Positions 33,901 through 45,094 of a stretch of 64,000 nucleotides of DNA are shown here, one piece after another. Numbering within the stretch: position 1 is the first letter of the stretch; each line of letters opens with the position of its first letter. This stretch comes from Erinaceus europaeus (taxonomy: Eukaryota; Chordata; Mammalia; Eulipotyphla; Erinaceidae): the NCBI RefSeq assembly GCF_950295315.1, contig NC_080166.1, positions 99,267,141 to 99,331,140 of the forward strand. Direction: 5' to 3'. The position numbers were made by a program, and so were the translations under genes. Below the pieces are notes generated by a model. It searched no databases. It was not told the DNA's origin and saw only the letters and a program-made list of their open reading frames with translations.

Positions 33901-33967
33901 TATCCTTTTTCCAATATAAATATTCATTCTGAATAACTCCACCCAAAAAGACAAGTATCTTTTTTTT

Positions 33968-34244
33968 AATTCTTTGCCCCTTTTTTGTTGCCCTTGTTTT
34001 TTTATTGTTGTTGTAGTTATTATTGTTGTTGTTATTGTTGTCCTCATTGTTGGATAGGACAGAGAGAAATGGAGAGAGGAGGGGAAGACAGAGAGGGGGA
34101 GAGAAAGATAAGACACCTGCAGACCTGCTTCACTGACTGTGAAGCCTATCCCCTGCAGGTGGGGAGCCAGGGGCTCAAACCGGGATCCTTACACCAGTGC
34201 TTGTGCTTTGTGCCACGTGTGCTTAACCCGCAGCGCTACCTCCA
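33968..34244 (-). mobile_element. Type A SINE
   Basis: Complete minus-strand copy (T-rich tail, GAGGACAACAATAAC-type complement, purine block, GGGGAGCCAGGGGCTCAAACC, GTGCTTAACCCGCAGCGC). Flanks share acaagtatctttttt and aattct. Confidence 0.93.
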
Positions 34245-34559
34245 ACAAGTATCTTTTTTAATTCTCTAATCTGTATGTCCAGAAAAACTTTCCAGAACAC
34301 TGGGCTCCTCTTTCCACAGGGCTATTGGCCCACCCTAGACTCCTCTTTCTAATGGACAGTAGACTACTAACTTAAAGCATATGCCCAGAAACACTTGATA
34401 CTCACACAAACAGAATTTGTCCTCTCCCTTAAACGGCCATCACATCTTAGGCCTCTATTTTATAAATTGCACAAACCAGAACCACAAAGAACCTCTTGGG
34501 TTATTCCTTTTCTTTTGGAACTTTCCTGACAATTTTACCTCTTAATTCTCTTTCAAGAT

Positions 34560-35055
34560 AAATCACTTCTCCATCACTTCTGTTATAGCTATGATTCAGG
34601 GTCTTACCATCTCTTGCCTGAATTACTACAATGTCCTACATATTTTTGGTAATATGAAATGTGACACTTATTACAAAAGCAATGTACATTTTCCTACTGA
34701 AGAGAATTTAAAAATAATTTCAAAAGAAAATTAAAACTATAATCTTCATCCAAAGATAAATATCCTTAATACTTCAATATGTATCTTTCCACAAAACATT
34801 CTTGCTTCTCCAGTGCATTTTCCTGTCATCTATAATTCCTCTACTAATCCATCCTTTGCAGCAGGACAGAGTAGTGTTATACAATTCAAATAAGATTTTA
34901 TAATTTCCCTGTTTAAAATTCCTGTGTGTGTGCTCACTATAGCTTTCAGGAATAAAGTTTAAATTCCATCGTACAACATAAATCACTACTAACTTTCCCT
35001 CTGCCTTCATTTCCACCCATTTTCTCCACTACATTCTTTACTTCAACTGTCTCCA
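34560..35055 (+). repeat. Ancient mammalian interspersed repeat (family not assigned)
   Basis: ACCATCTCTTGCCTGAATTACTACAATG and TTTCAGGAATAAAGTTTAAATTCC resemble a common mammal-wide repeat, but the copy is much decayed. Confidence 0.35.
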
Positions 35056-35079
35056 TTTTCTTAGTGTTTTTTAATTTTT

Positions 35080-35294
35080 TTCAATGATATTTATTTATTG
35101 ATTATTGGATAGAGACAAAGAGAAATAGAGAGAAGAGGAAGAGATAGAGAGAGACAAAGAGACAGAGAGACACATGCAGCCCTGCTTCACCACTTGTGAA
35201 GATTTCCCCCTGCAAGTGGGGATGGGGGCTTGAACCCTGGTCTTTGCATACTATAATGTGAGTGCTTAACCAGGTGCGCCACTGCCTGGCCCCT
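35080..35294 (-). mobile_element. Type B SINE
   Basis: The reverse complement reads GGGGCCAGGCAGTGGCGCACC, CCAGGGTTCAAGCCCCC and GTGGTGAAGCAGGGC, with an AATAAATAAATATC tail. Confidence 0.92.
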
Positions 35295-35544
35295 CCTGTA
35301 TTTTTTTATATATATAAAATGTTCTATATATGGGTTTTCTACCTAGGAAGGCCCATCTTGTCTTCATTAATCTAGTTTTATTGGGTTTGCTCTATGAGTA
35401 GTTCATCTAATTCTACAACTGTTTGTCTTCAGTTAGTGTGAGCAGGATAATCCTGCTCCGTCTTCCCATGCTTTCATAATGTGCTGAGTACAAGTCTATA
35501 TACATCTTATCATCTGCATACTGAAATTGCATTTTGTGGAAATC

Positions 35545-35675
35545 CAGGAGGTGGTGGCACAGTGGATAAAGTATTGGACTCTAAAGCATGAGGTCCAGAG
35601 TTCAGTCTTCAGCATACCATGTGCAACTGTGATGTGATCGGCCTCCCTCCTGCTCTCTCTCTCACATTAATTTTT
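35545..35675 (+). mobile_element. Type C SINE
   Basis: GGAGGTGGTGGCACAGTGGATAAAG head, AAAGCATGAGGTCCAGAG, CAGAGTTCAGTCTTCAGC B-box-like, and TCTCTCTCTCAC before a weak tail. Confidence 0.85.
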
Positions 35676-35689
35676 TCACCACCCCCATC

Positions 35690-36065
35690 ACCAAAGATCT
35701 AGATCCCCATCCCCACCCCCATAGATAATCACTATAGTTCTCCCACAGTCTTGAAAATAGGTTGATATATTTTTCACATTTATATATTTAATTCTCTATA
35801 TTTCATATATGAGTAATGTCCTGTAGTTGTTCTTCACCTCCTTACTTGCTTCACTAAGCATAATGTTCTCCAGTCCCATCCACTATACTCCAAAGAGCAC
35901 AGTATCATCCTCTTTTATTGCTTCATAATGCTCTGTTGAGTATATGCTCCATAACTTTATATCCAGTCATCTATCCAAAGGCATTTGGTTGTCTCCAGTT
36001 TTTTACTATTGTGAAAAAAAGCTGCTATAAACATGGGGGTGCATATATACCTTCAAATCAGTATT
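35690..36065 (-). mobile_element. L1 ORF2 3'-end fragment, minus strand
   Basis: TAAGCATAATGTTCTCCAG, CATCCTCTTTTATTGCTTC, TATGCTCCATAACTTTATATC and GCTGCTATAAACATGGGGG are the reverse complement of the L1 ORF2 C-terminal coding region. Frames are broken. Confidence 0.8.
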
Positions 36066-36184
36066 ATTATAACTTCTGGGTATATGTCTCTCTTCCTCTA
36101 ATTAACAAATAAATTTTTGCTTAAAATGTTTCTTTTGTGCAGCTAACTACTGAAAGAAACCACAATTCAAAAGCATTTTCTATG

Positions 36185-36360
36185 AGTGTTTAAAGAAATT
36201 GTGGTATATGTACACAAGGGGATACTACCCAGATGTAAGATGACATACTCTCTATTACTACATGTTACAGAATATAAGCCAGAAGAAAGGCAAATATCAA
36301 GTGGTCTCACTCACAGATGGGCTTGGAAATAAACAAAGCATAGGACAATACAGGTCAATC
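36185..36360 (+). mobile_element. L1 ORF2 3'-end fragment, plus strand
   Basis: GTGTTTAAAGAAATTGTGGTATATGTAC and TCAAGTGGTCTCACTCACAG match the L1 ORF2 end. Opposite orientation to the piece just before it, so an inverted or separate old copy. Confidence 0.75.
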
Positions 36361-36369
36361 ATTTTAAAA

Positions 36370-36880
36370 AAATTATACTAGTTATTTAATATTGTTTTAC
36401 AAAATTACAACATAACTGGGTTATAATTCCACACCATTCCCACCACCAGAGATCTGTATCCCCATTCAACCCAGTGGAAGCTACAGCAGCTCTCCCAAGG
36501 TCACAGATATAGGTTAACTATAATTTCTGTAACTATCTGTTTATGTTTGTATATATTTGTCCATTTTTTCCAAGATCCCATCTTCTCTTCCTTTCCATGT
36601 CACCTACACCTATTACTATTATAGAATGTCCTTTTTGTTAAGTTTTGTTTTCCTCTTCTCTCTCTGGGTCTTGATGGGCCCTCTAGTTATCTCCCTATCA
36701 TTTCTCCCCCAATGGGAGTTTGAACCGAAACTCTTTTTGGGGTGCAGATGGTGGGAGGTCTGGCTTCTGTATTTGCTTTTCCACTGGACTTGGGCATTGG
36801 TAGGTCAATACCTACCCACAGCCTATTTCTATCTTTCTATAGGGTATATCTTCAATGGACTATAGCTTTTCACAGCAGTT
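36370..36880 (-). mobile_element. Old L1 3'-UTR fragment, minus strand
   Basis: TTATAATTCCACACCATTCCC, GATCTGTATCCCCATTC, GGCTTCTGTATTTGCTTTTCC and ACTGGACTTGGGCATTGG are in the reverse order of the UTR end. Confidence 0.75.
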
Positions 36881-37354
36881 AAGGACTCTGAAGGGGAAAA
36901 GGAGGACCACTAAAGGGAGGTTGGGAACCTTAATCACTATGTTAAAATTAGATAATAGCTTTATTGATGGTGAAATGTACAAAATGTACTTCTATGTCAA
37001 TAAAAATCTTGTAAATCAATATTTCCTTAATGAAGTGATACTAGAATTAGGAAAAAAGGAAGAAAAAAGAAAAGAAAGCAACTACTATATTAGCTGTTAT
37101 CATTTTGGGTAAAGGCATGAATTTTAAAGTCAGTTCTTGGTTTGATTCACAAATCTGCAATAAAGCTAGCTCAATAAAATTAGCTAGTCTCTCTATAAAC
37201 ATAACTTTCTCCATTTGTAGATGAAATGATCCCTATGCCGAAGATTATCAGTAATGACAAGTCAGTGGTTCTCAAATGAGTATGATTTTGTTCATAAGAG
37301 TTAATCTGGCAATATCTGAAGACATTTTGGGATGGTAAGGCTAGTGAGTGGAGG

Positions 37355-37568
37355 ATGAATAAGAACCTGTGCAAGGATGCCGGTTTGCCCACACAAGCGG
37401 TGAAGCAGGTCTGCATGAGTCTACCTTTCTCTCCCCCTCTCTGTCTTCCCCTCCTCTCTCCATTTCTCTCTGTCCTTTCCAACAGAAATTTGGGAAAATG
37501 GCCTCCAGGAATAGTGGATTCAGTGCCTACACTGAGCCCCAGTGATAACTGTAGAGGCAAAAAAACAA
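37355..37568 (+). mobile_element. Type A SINE, 5'-truncated with internal deletion
   Basis: CCTGTGCAAGGATGCCGG, then GCGGTGAAGCAGGTCTGC, the CT-rich block and TGGCCTCCAGGAATAGTGG. Part of the head/body junction is missing. Confidence 0.85.
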
Positions 37569-38171
37569 GCAAAAAACCTGCTGGAAACCAATAAGTAGTA
37601 GGTTATAAAATCAATACTCATAAATCTGTAGCATTTCCTTATACAAAAGATAGGCCAGAGGAAAGGGAACTCAAAGAAGCAATTCCAGTTACAACTGAAT
37701 CTAAAAGCATAAAAAAAACCTATGAATAAATCTAACAAAGGAAGTAATGACCTCTTCAATGGAAACTGTAAGGCATTGTTATAAGAAATAGAATATGAGA
37801 TAAAGAAATAGAAGAACATCCCTTGTTCATGGATTGGAAGAATAAACATATTAAAATGACAATCCTGCCAAAAGCAATCTATAAATGCAATGCAATCCCT
37901 ATTAAAATGACAACAACAAATTTCAAGAAAATTGAACAGCTAATCCAAAAATGTGTATGGAATTATAAAAAACCACAAATAGCAAAAGTTCTCCTGTGGA
38001 AAAATAACAAAAATGGAGGCATCACAATTCAGTTTACACTATAAAACAATAGTTAAAACAGTGTGGTATTATAACAAAAATGGATATATGGACCAATGGA
38101 ACAGGATAGAAAGCCCAGATATAAATCCACACATATATGGGCAAATTGTATATGATAAAGTGGCTAAAACT

Positions 38172-38345
38172 GTCCAATCCATGAGAAAGAGAGAGAGAGA
38201 GAGAGAGAGAGACAGAGGGAGAGAGAGAGGTGGATAGATACTGGAACACAGAAGCTTCCCTCAGCGTGTGTGGGGAGGGGTCTGGGTAGAAGTGGAATCC
38301 CGCAGATGGCCAGGCAGGCCCCCACCCAGTGGGGATTGGAAAAGA
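38172..38345 (+). repeat. (GA)n-containing insert in L1, family unclear
   Basis: A run of GAGAGAGA (38186-38232) and about 100 bp of GC-richer sequence (GGAACACAGAAGCTTCCC... AGATGGCCAGGCAGGCCC) replace the expected L1 bases between 'AACTGTCCAATCCA' and 'TTTCTCTTTAAAGAATGG'. It may be the remnant of a SINE head plus tail. Confidence 0.5.
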
Positions 38346-38776
38346 ATTTCTCTTTAAAGAATGGTGTAGGGTGCACTGGACAACCAAATGTAGAAAAGTG
38401 AAACTAGACCATCACCTAATACCATACATTCGCCAAAGTTAACTCAAAATGTATCCAAGGTATATATAACCCGAAACTATAAAATATATAAAAGAATACT
38501 TTGGTAAAACATTTCAAGACCTCAACATTAAAGATGTATTTGGAGACTCCACCCCATGGGCAATGGAAACAAAAATAAAAATGATAAAGGGGACTATATC
38601 AAATTAAAAAGCTTTTATACATCAAAGTAAAATTTCCTAAGGATAAATAAATAGGAATCCCAGCAAATGGGAAAAGGTACTTGCACACTACACTTCAGAC
38701 AAATGGTTAAAATCAAACATCTATAAAGAATTCCTACAGCTCAACAAAAAGAAAAACCCAATTAAAAAGTGAGCAG

Positions 38777-39528
38777 AGAGACTTCCAGAGGCAGGGCTAC
38801 GGAGCAGCAGCAGCTGTGTTTCTCTTCTCTCCTCTCCTCTCCTTTTTTCTCCTCTCCTCTCCTCTCCTCTCCCAGGTCAACTAGGTATACCAAAGGAGAT
38901 CATCTAGGACCACAACAAGGCAGGACTAGAACGACGTCAGGCACCCACCAAATCACCAGTGAGTGCAAATACATGCAGCTCGTGGGCAGAGATGAGCCCA
39001 AGGAGAGATTAAATGTCTGGTAACAGTCCAGCAGTTTACCAGTTGAAGCACCACCTCCAGTCTGTTTCACCAACAAAAAGATGGCTGAAGGGAGGAGAGA
39101 ACTCCCCTAAGACTCACCAAACGCAACTATGAGTCTCCATTGTTACTGTCCTCAGAGGCTGGAGCAGCAGGGCGGAGGCCCTGTGCTGACACCAGGGGAC
39201 AGAGAACTAACCAGGAAACTCAGGGGAAGATCTATACCTCGGTGGCCTAGAGATGGGGCTGTGTGGTGGGAGCCTTTCCATGTTGTTCTCCTGATGAGAA
39301 CATAGTGAATAGTTGCCTCAGAACCTACAGACTATAAACGGAACTTGTTTAGAAACTCACAGGGCCCAGCAGTGCTGCCCAGCTTGGCAGAGAAGCTGAA
39401 CTGAGCCTGGAGCTTTGAATCCTTGGGGTGTGAGAGTCTCTTTGCATAACCGCTGGATTATCTCTCCCCCACCCTGCTTTATCTCTTGGTCAGGAGTGAG
39501 GGATTAAGCTAAGAAGCCTACTTATAGT
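38777..39528 (+). mobile_element. Unclassified 752-bp insertion with 15-bp target duplication
   Basis: Interrupts the L1 between ttaaaaagtgagcag (38762-38776) and ttaaaaagtgggcag (39529-39543). It starts AGAGACTTCCAGAGGCAGGGC, has a TCTCC-rich stretch (38817-38875) and an AAGATGGCTGAAGGGAGG segment, and ends in a type-D-like SINE piece (about 39405-39510). It has no poly(A) tail at either end. It may be a hedgehog L1 5'-UTR fragment, or a different element; I cannot tell which. Confidence 0.55.
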
Positions 39529-39595
39529 TTAAAAAGTGGGCAGAAGATATGAATAGATGGTTCTCTAAAAAAAGAGATACACATGGCCCACAGAC

Positions 39596-40123
39596 ATGTG
39601 GAAATGTTCTAATTCACTCATCATGAGAGAAATTCAGACTAAAACCACACTGAGACTCTACCTCACACCTGTGATAATGGGCTCCACCAATAAAACCATA
39701 GAAGATAACTGTTGGAGGGGACGTGCAGAGAGAGGAACTCTACCACATTGCTGGTGGGAATGTAAATCGGTGCAATCACTCTGGAGAACAGTATGGAGAA
39801 CCATCAAAGAAATACTAATGGAAATGCCATATGACCCAGCAATTCTACTACTAGGCATATACTCTAAAGTTATAGTAACACTGAATAAAAGGGATATATG
39901 CAACCCCATGTTCACAATGGCTTTATTCATAATGGCAAAAAACTTGAAACAAACAGAATCCCCTTCAACAGATGACTGGATTAAAAGTTGTGGACATAAA
40001 AAAAAAAATTTTAAAAAAGTTGTGGACATATACTCAAGAGAGTTTCATGCAGCAATAAAAAAGGGGATGCCATGTATCCTTAGAGATAAAGTGGATGGAG
40101 TAGGAGAAGATTATGCTCAGTGA
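39596..40123 (+). pseudogene. L1 ORF2 C-terminal remnant
   Basis: 175-residue frame with REIQTKTTLRLYLTPV, the cysteine-rich CWRGRAERGTLPHCWWEC (first of the two spaced cysteines kept, second replaced by R), DPAILLLGIYSK and MPCILRDKVDGVGEDYAQ. A duplicated 'TTGTGGACATA' near 39986-40030 disturbs the usual W-x-Y-TMEYY segment. Not functional. Confidence 0.85.
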
Positions 40124-40349
40124 AGCAAGTAAAGAGGTGAAGGACACATACAAAAAGGTTCACTCATATGCAGAAGATACACAATTGAATATACAAATGT
40201 GAAAAAAATTAACTATTTTCAAAACTGTGGGAGAACTACAGTGACTCTCTGGGAGAACTATAGTGACTACCGATGGGGGTAGGGAAGGGAACACAGACCT
40301 TTGGTGATGGAAGTGGTGAAATAAATAAGCAAATGGGAAAAAAAGAACT

Positions 40350-41480
40350 TTTTCCTTATGCTATTTTTTACTGTTTATGTGAAGATTATCTATATATCCT
40401 ATCCAACTCTCAAAGTTAAGTATGGACAGAAGAAATAGACTTTAGTTCACTATAACTAAGCAAATATTCACATAATCACATGAGAAATCTATCTTATCCT
40501 TTTCATATGTGAAGATATCACAAGTCATTGTTCAAGACTTTCTTCAGGTAGATATTGATAAGTCAAGTTAACTAACAGCTTAGTTAATGCACTGTAAATA
40601 CAAGAAATTGATTTTTGTTTACAGACTTGAGTATCTTTGAACTGTCTTCTTCCAAAGCAAATATTGACTGAAGAATCTTGCCAAGGGGAAAACTGATTTA
40701 CAAAAATGTAATAAATATAAAATAGCTCAATCAAAAATGACTTATTATATAAAATTCTCTGTTGAACAATCTAATTTCTTTTTACTGAAAAATCACAATA
40801 GCATAGGCACAGTACCACATAAGCAAAGCTCTCAACACCCACCAATGCTGGGTGTCTCAACTTCAAACTCCCCCAAATGTATTTCAATTTTTATATAAGC
40901 AAGATGATTTTTAGAATATGAAAAAAGATCTGCAGTTTTTTTTCACTCATGCAGAAAGAAGATACAGCTAACGAGCAATAATTAATCATAACAGCTTGCT
41001 TCCAACTACAGTCTTGTTGAGAATTATGCAAAATCTATAAAATTGATAGCTGAGAGTGCTCCAGGAAAAAATTTTAAAAAAGAACTATTTCTCTATGCCA
41101 TCCTTCCTCAACTAACACTGCTAAAAGATAAAGCATTTTAGCCTGAAAGAAGAGAAATAGCTGTCATAAACAGGTTTCTTACTACTCCTGGAGTATAAAT
41201 AAAATGTTGAACTGCCTGTTTAAGCTTCTTTTCTTTGCTAGTAATATTCAGTTTTGAAGGTTTGTTGATGGATGCCCAACCCTAAATATCATCTCTGAAG
41301 GAGATGAAACACAAGTTTACAGTAAGCTATATGACTGTCATGGATGAGACGATTAGGTACAACAATTTTACAGAAACCAGAAAAATATTCTTGCTTAAGA
41401 TCAAATACATGGAAATATAAAGAAATATACCAAGCAAATGCCAATTAAATTGACAAGTAAAGTGAACCTTATGGTTATCT
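40350..41480. other. Intronic sequence, no feature recognised
   Basis: AT-rich, with no repeat family recognised. Confidence 0.5.
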
Positions 41481-41486
41481 TTGAAA

Positions 41487-41592
41487 GGTGGGGAGGTGAG
41501 GGCATAGAATTTTGGTGGTGGGTGCAATGTGGAACTGTATACCCTGCATTTGTACAGCCTTGCAACACACTATGAGTCACTAATAAAAAATG
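41487..41592 (+). mobile_element. Short L1 3'-end fragment
   Basis: GGGCATAGAATTTTGGTGGTGG, GTGGAACTGTATACCC and TGAGTCACTAATAAAAAATGG correspond to the last ~100 bp of the variant UTR. Confidence 0.7.
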
Positions 41593-42924
41593 GGGGGAAT
41601 GAAGCTTTTAATGCATCCCAACTAAGTTTTCTACTCCATTTATATTTCTTCATCTGTGAAAGCCCATCATACTCCTATTGTTGTGGTAAACCCTCTCCAT
41701 TATGATTATGCATTATCTTCTTGAGCAAAATATGGTTTGTGGGAGAAAGAACTATGTTTCAGTGTCCTCTGTATTTTCAGCACCTCGCAGAATCTCAATA
41801 TAGAAAAAAAAATGTCAAACATATGTTCATTCAATTGAATTTAACAGTGGAACTATATCCTCCATTCTCAGAAGATTTCACTTGTATAAGATCAATCACC
41901 AAAGCACAAAGATAACTTGAAGAAAATCTGTTATTTTCTGCCCTAAATAAAGCAAAAAAATCATGTTCCTCCCCTTGTTAAAGGAGCTACCTCTTTCCTG
42001 CATGCTTCTCTCAATTCATACCAAATGATATTGCATCTGCCAATCTTAATCTAATCAAGGCTAGGAGTACCACCTCAGCAAGCTTCACTTCAGACTGTGT
42101 CCGGAGATGACAACCCTTCAGCCTCATTAGTCCAGTGAGACCTTTCTTTTCATAGGATTCTCTAATTCCATTCCAGGTGGTTCACTTCCTATCAAAGTCC
42201 CAAAACCTAGATATAGACCAGGTCCCATGAGATTGGGCATATATTCACATGTATCCATAAATAAGGGCAAATCATATACCTGAAAGCAAAAGCACACAAT
42301 AGTCTTCAGTGAGTCAGTATAAGCAGCAAGCAAGTAGAAAGACCTAAAAACACATCATAAAATTCATAATGAAATAGTGTCTACTTAGACTTAGATACCC
42401 TCCTCACCTACTTCCTATTACACTTCCCTCACTCACTCCAAAGCTAACCTTATCAAAGTAAGGACTACAAAAGCTGAAGGGAGGATGGACAACATATTCT
42501 TATGGACAACATATTCTTATGTTCCACCTGAGGAAGATGGGTTCTGAAATTGAGGCAGCTTGGAACGTTCCGACTCATGACCACAGAATATGAGCTCAGA
42601 TCTACAGAGATGCAGAGGTTACACAGGCTCCTAAGATGAACATGGGCCCCAGATCACATCAAATCAATGGAGTTTACAGTCAACAACATTTATACACCTT
42701 TCCCATGTTTGGGAGCTACTCTCTTCCCTTATCCAGCTTTCTGGTCCTCTTTCCAGCCATGACATCATCTGCCCAGACAATAACTTGGATCTACCCGTAT
42801 ATCAGATGTCAGGCTCAGAAAAAAAAAATTAAAAAAAAAAACACTAATATAGTCCTGGACCCTTTGGAATATTACTAAAATAGGCCTACTATCTAAAAAA
42901 CAGAGACCCCAAAATCTTTTTTTT

Positions 42925-43200
42925 TTAATATTTAATTTATTTATTCCCTTTTGTTACCCTTGTTGTTTTATTGTTGTAGTTATTATTGTTGTTGTCGTCG
43001 TTGTTGGATAGGACAGAGAGAGATGGAGAAAGGAGGGGAAGACAGAGAGGAGGAGAGAAAGATAGACACCTGCAGACCTGCTTCACCGCCTGTGAAGCGA
43101 CTCCCCTGCAGGTGGGGAGCCGGGGTTCGAACCGGGATCCTTATGCCGGTCCTTGTGCTTTGTGCCACCTGCGCTTAACCCGCTGCGCTACAGCCCGACT
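42925..43200 (-). mobile_element. Type A SINE
   Basis: Minus-strand full-length copy with a very well preserved head (complement of GGTTCGAACCGGGATCC and CGCTGCGCTACAGCC). The target ccccaaaatcttttttttt appears before (42906) and after (43202) it. Confidence 0.94.
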
Positions 43201-43219
43201 CCCCAAAATCTTTTTTTTT

Positions 43220-43362
43220 TAAGAATTTATTTATTTATGAGAAAGAGAGGAGGAGAGAAAGAACCAGACATCACTCTGGTACATGTGCTGCTGGGGATTG
43301 CACTTGGGACTTCATGCTGGAGAATCCAATGCTTCATCCAGCCACCTCCCAGACCACATCCC
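43220..43362 (-). mobile_element. Type C SINE
   Basis: The plus strand shows AAGAATTTATTTATTTATGAG, the purine body, GGGGATTGCACTTGGGAC and CATCCAGCCACCTCCCAGACC. It sits against the target sequence ccccaaatctt (43364). Confidence 0.88.
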
Positions 43363-43811
43363 CCAAATCTTAATCTGCACTATTCCAGCCTTTAGGTTCA
43401 TGACTAATCAACAATTTGTTTGGCTTTATGTGTTAACTCTTCTTTCAGCCACCAGGTTCCAGATGCTACCGTGATGCCAACCAGACTTTGCTGGGCAGAT
43501 GACCCTACCAATGTGTCCTGCAGCCCTGATTCCCCAGAGCCCCACCCCACCAGGGAAAGAGAGAAACAGGATGGAAGTATGGATCAATTTGTCAATGCGC
43601 ATGTTCAGTGGGGAAGCTATTACAGAAGCCAGACCTTCTACCTTCTGCACCCCATAATGTCCCTTGGTCCATGCTCCCAGAAGGATAAAGAATAGGAAAG
43701 TTACCAGGGGTGGGGATGGGATATGGAGTTCTGGTGGTGGGAACTGTGTGAAGTTGTACCCCTCTTATCCTCTGGCTTTTGTCTGTGTTTCCTTTTTATA
43801 AATAAAAATTT

Positions 43812-43816
<5 letters not shown>

Positions 43817-43862
<46 letters not shown>
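43817..43862 (+). repeat. (TA)n microsatellite
   Basis: About 20 AT units, grown from the A/T tail of the preceding L1 copy. Confidence 0.92.
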
Positions 43863-44544
43863 AAACAGAGTTTAGGAGAATTTGAATTATTCTAATGACT
43901 TTATTACTTATTAGTTCATCTAGATATTGTTATTCATATATTACAGGTGGTAGAAGAATAAAAGCCTGAAATATTAGGGCTCCAGGTAAATTCTACACTT
44001 AATAGACAAATATATTTGAAATAATGATAAGGAATAAAATATAAAAATTTTAAGTGTGTCATTTGGGCAACTTTCTCATTAAATAAAGTTTTTAAATAAT
44101 TATATTTCTTTATCATTTGAAAGGTATATTCTCTTATGTTAATAATCTATGTATGCATATTTTACAATATATTTTACCTAGTATTTAGCACAAATTTCAC
44201 AAAGAAAATTCAAATGATACATGACCAGTGTTTAATAAATCATGATGGTGGTCATGATGACAGAAGTCGGAATAACAGTATTAATAAATAATATTTTAAT
44301 CTTGACAAACATTTAGTATATTTAATATTCTCTCATCAGCACTTTCACCAACTAGGTGATGCAACAAAGTATTTATAAATCTACAAATAGCCTTGCTATA
44401 AAAATAGTGCTTGCATTGATACCTAGGAATACAATTTTAAAAATAAGCTCTCTAGCTATAATTTTGTTCATTACATAATTTACCAAATTAGTAGAAAAAT
44501 TCCTAGTATCATCAATCTTAAAAGATACACACACAATCTGATTT

Positions 44545-44740
44545 ATAGGTAATTGAGCATTTACTATGTTAGTCATTCTTTTAAATACCTGCCCAAATAG
44601 TCTTTTTGTTCTCATAAAAACTCTTGTTGGGTTAGTATAGTTGTTACCATGATTTTACAGAAGAAACTAAGGTATAGAGACATAGGTAAGAGTCAAGATC
44701 CTAAAAGCGACAATTAAATACTGTGACTCCAGAAGGTATG
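44545..44740 (+). mobile_element. MIR (mammal-wide interspersed repeat)
   Basis: GTTCTCATAAAAACTCTTGTTGGG, ATGATTTTACAGAAGAAACTAAGG, TAGAGACATAGGTAAGAGTC and GACTCCAGAAG follow the core and 3' part of MIR. Ancient and decayed. Confidence 0.75.
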
Positions 44741-44869
44741 TACCTAAAAGATAAAAGACAAAATGAGAGTGATTCACTATATCAATCATCAAAAACAAAA
44801 AAAAGGCACACTGATCAACCATCATAGGTTAGGTATTATTTTGAACAAAGAGATATACTCATATGCCTT

Positions 44870-44945
44870 AATTCATTTGAGTTGCTACAACAGACGATCT
44901 TACATTGAGTGACTTATAAAAAGCATAAATTCTGTAATAGATCAA
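44870..44945 (-). mobile_element. Possible MLT1-type LTR scrap
   Basis: AGTTGCTACAACAGACGATC and GAGTGACTTATAAAAAGC resemble one end of an MLT1-family LTR read in reverse. Short. Confidence 0.4.
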
Positions 44946-45094
44946 ACATAGATGTTCAACAACAGAAGGATGGAAAAGAAAGTTGTGAAATAGATTTTTA
45001 AGGAAAAACAAGCCCCCAACTAACTTGGTTATAGTAATATTAATAAACTCTTGTATTTTAAACTCTTAAAGACTACAAGAAACCATTTCCATTC

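Larger units (their letters stand above)
37600..40345 (+). mobile_element. LINE-1, plus strand, old copy with insertions
   Basis: L1 ORF2 path: AATCAATACTCATAAATC, then ATGGATTGGAAGAATAAACATATT, the [16 protein letters not shown] end of that block and CCACACTGAGACTC. From 39596 a 175-codon frame contains DNCWRGRAERGTLPHCWWEC and MPYDPAILLLGI. It ends with a short UTR near 40345. Interrupted at 38172-38345 and at 38777-39528. Several frameshifts are present. Confidence 0.9.
41990..43815 (+). mobile_element. L1 3'-UTR copy, plus strand, split by two SINEs
   Basis: UTR landmarks run in order from TTTCCTGCATGCTTCTCTC through AGACTGTGTCCGGAGATG, AAAGCTAACCTTATCAAAG, TTTCCCATGTTTGGGAGC and ACAGAAGCCAGACCTTCTAC to the end at about 43815. 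It is interrupted at 42921-43370. A small internal duplication (catattcttatggacaa at about 42493) is present. Confidence 0.92.

Noticed and set aside
38769..39023. 84-codon frame starting MSRETSRGRA
   Set aside because: Begins in L1 and continues into the TCTCC repeats of the unclassified insertion, so it is not a gene.
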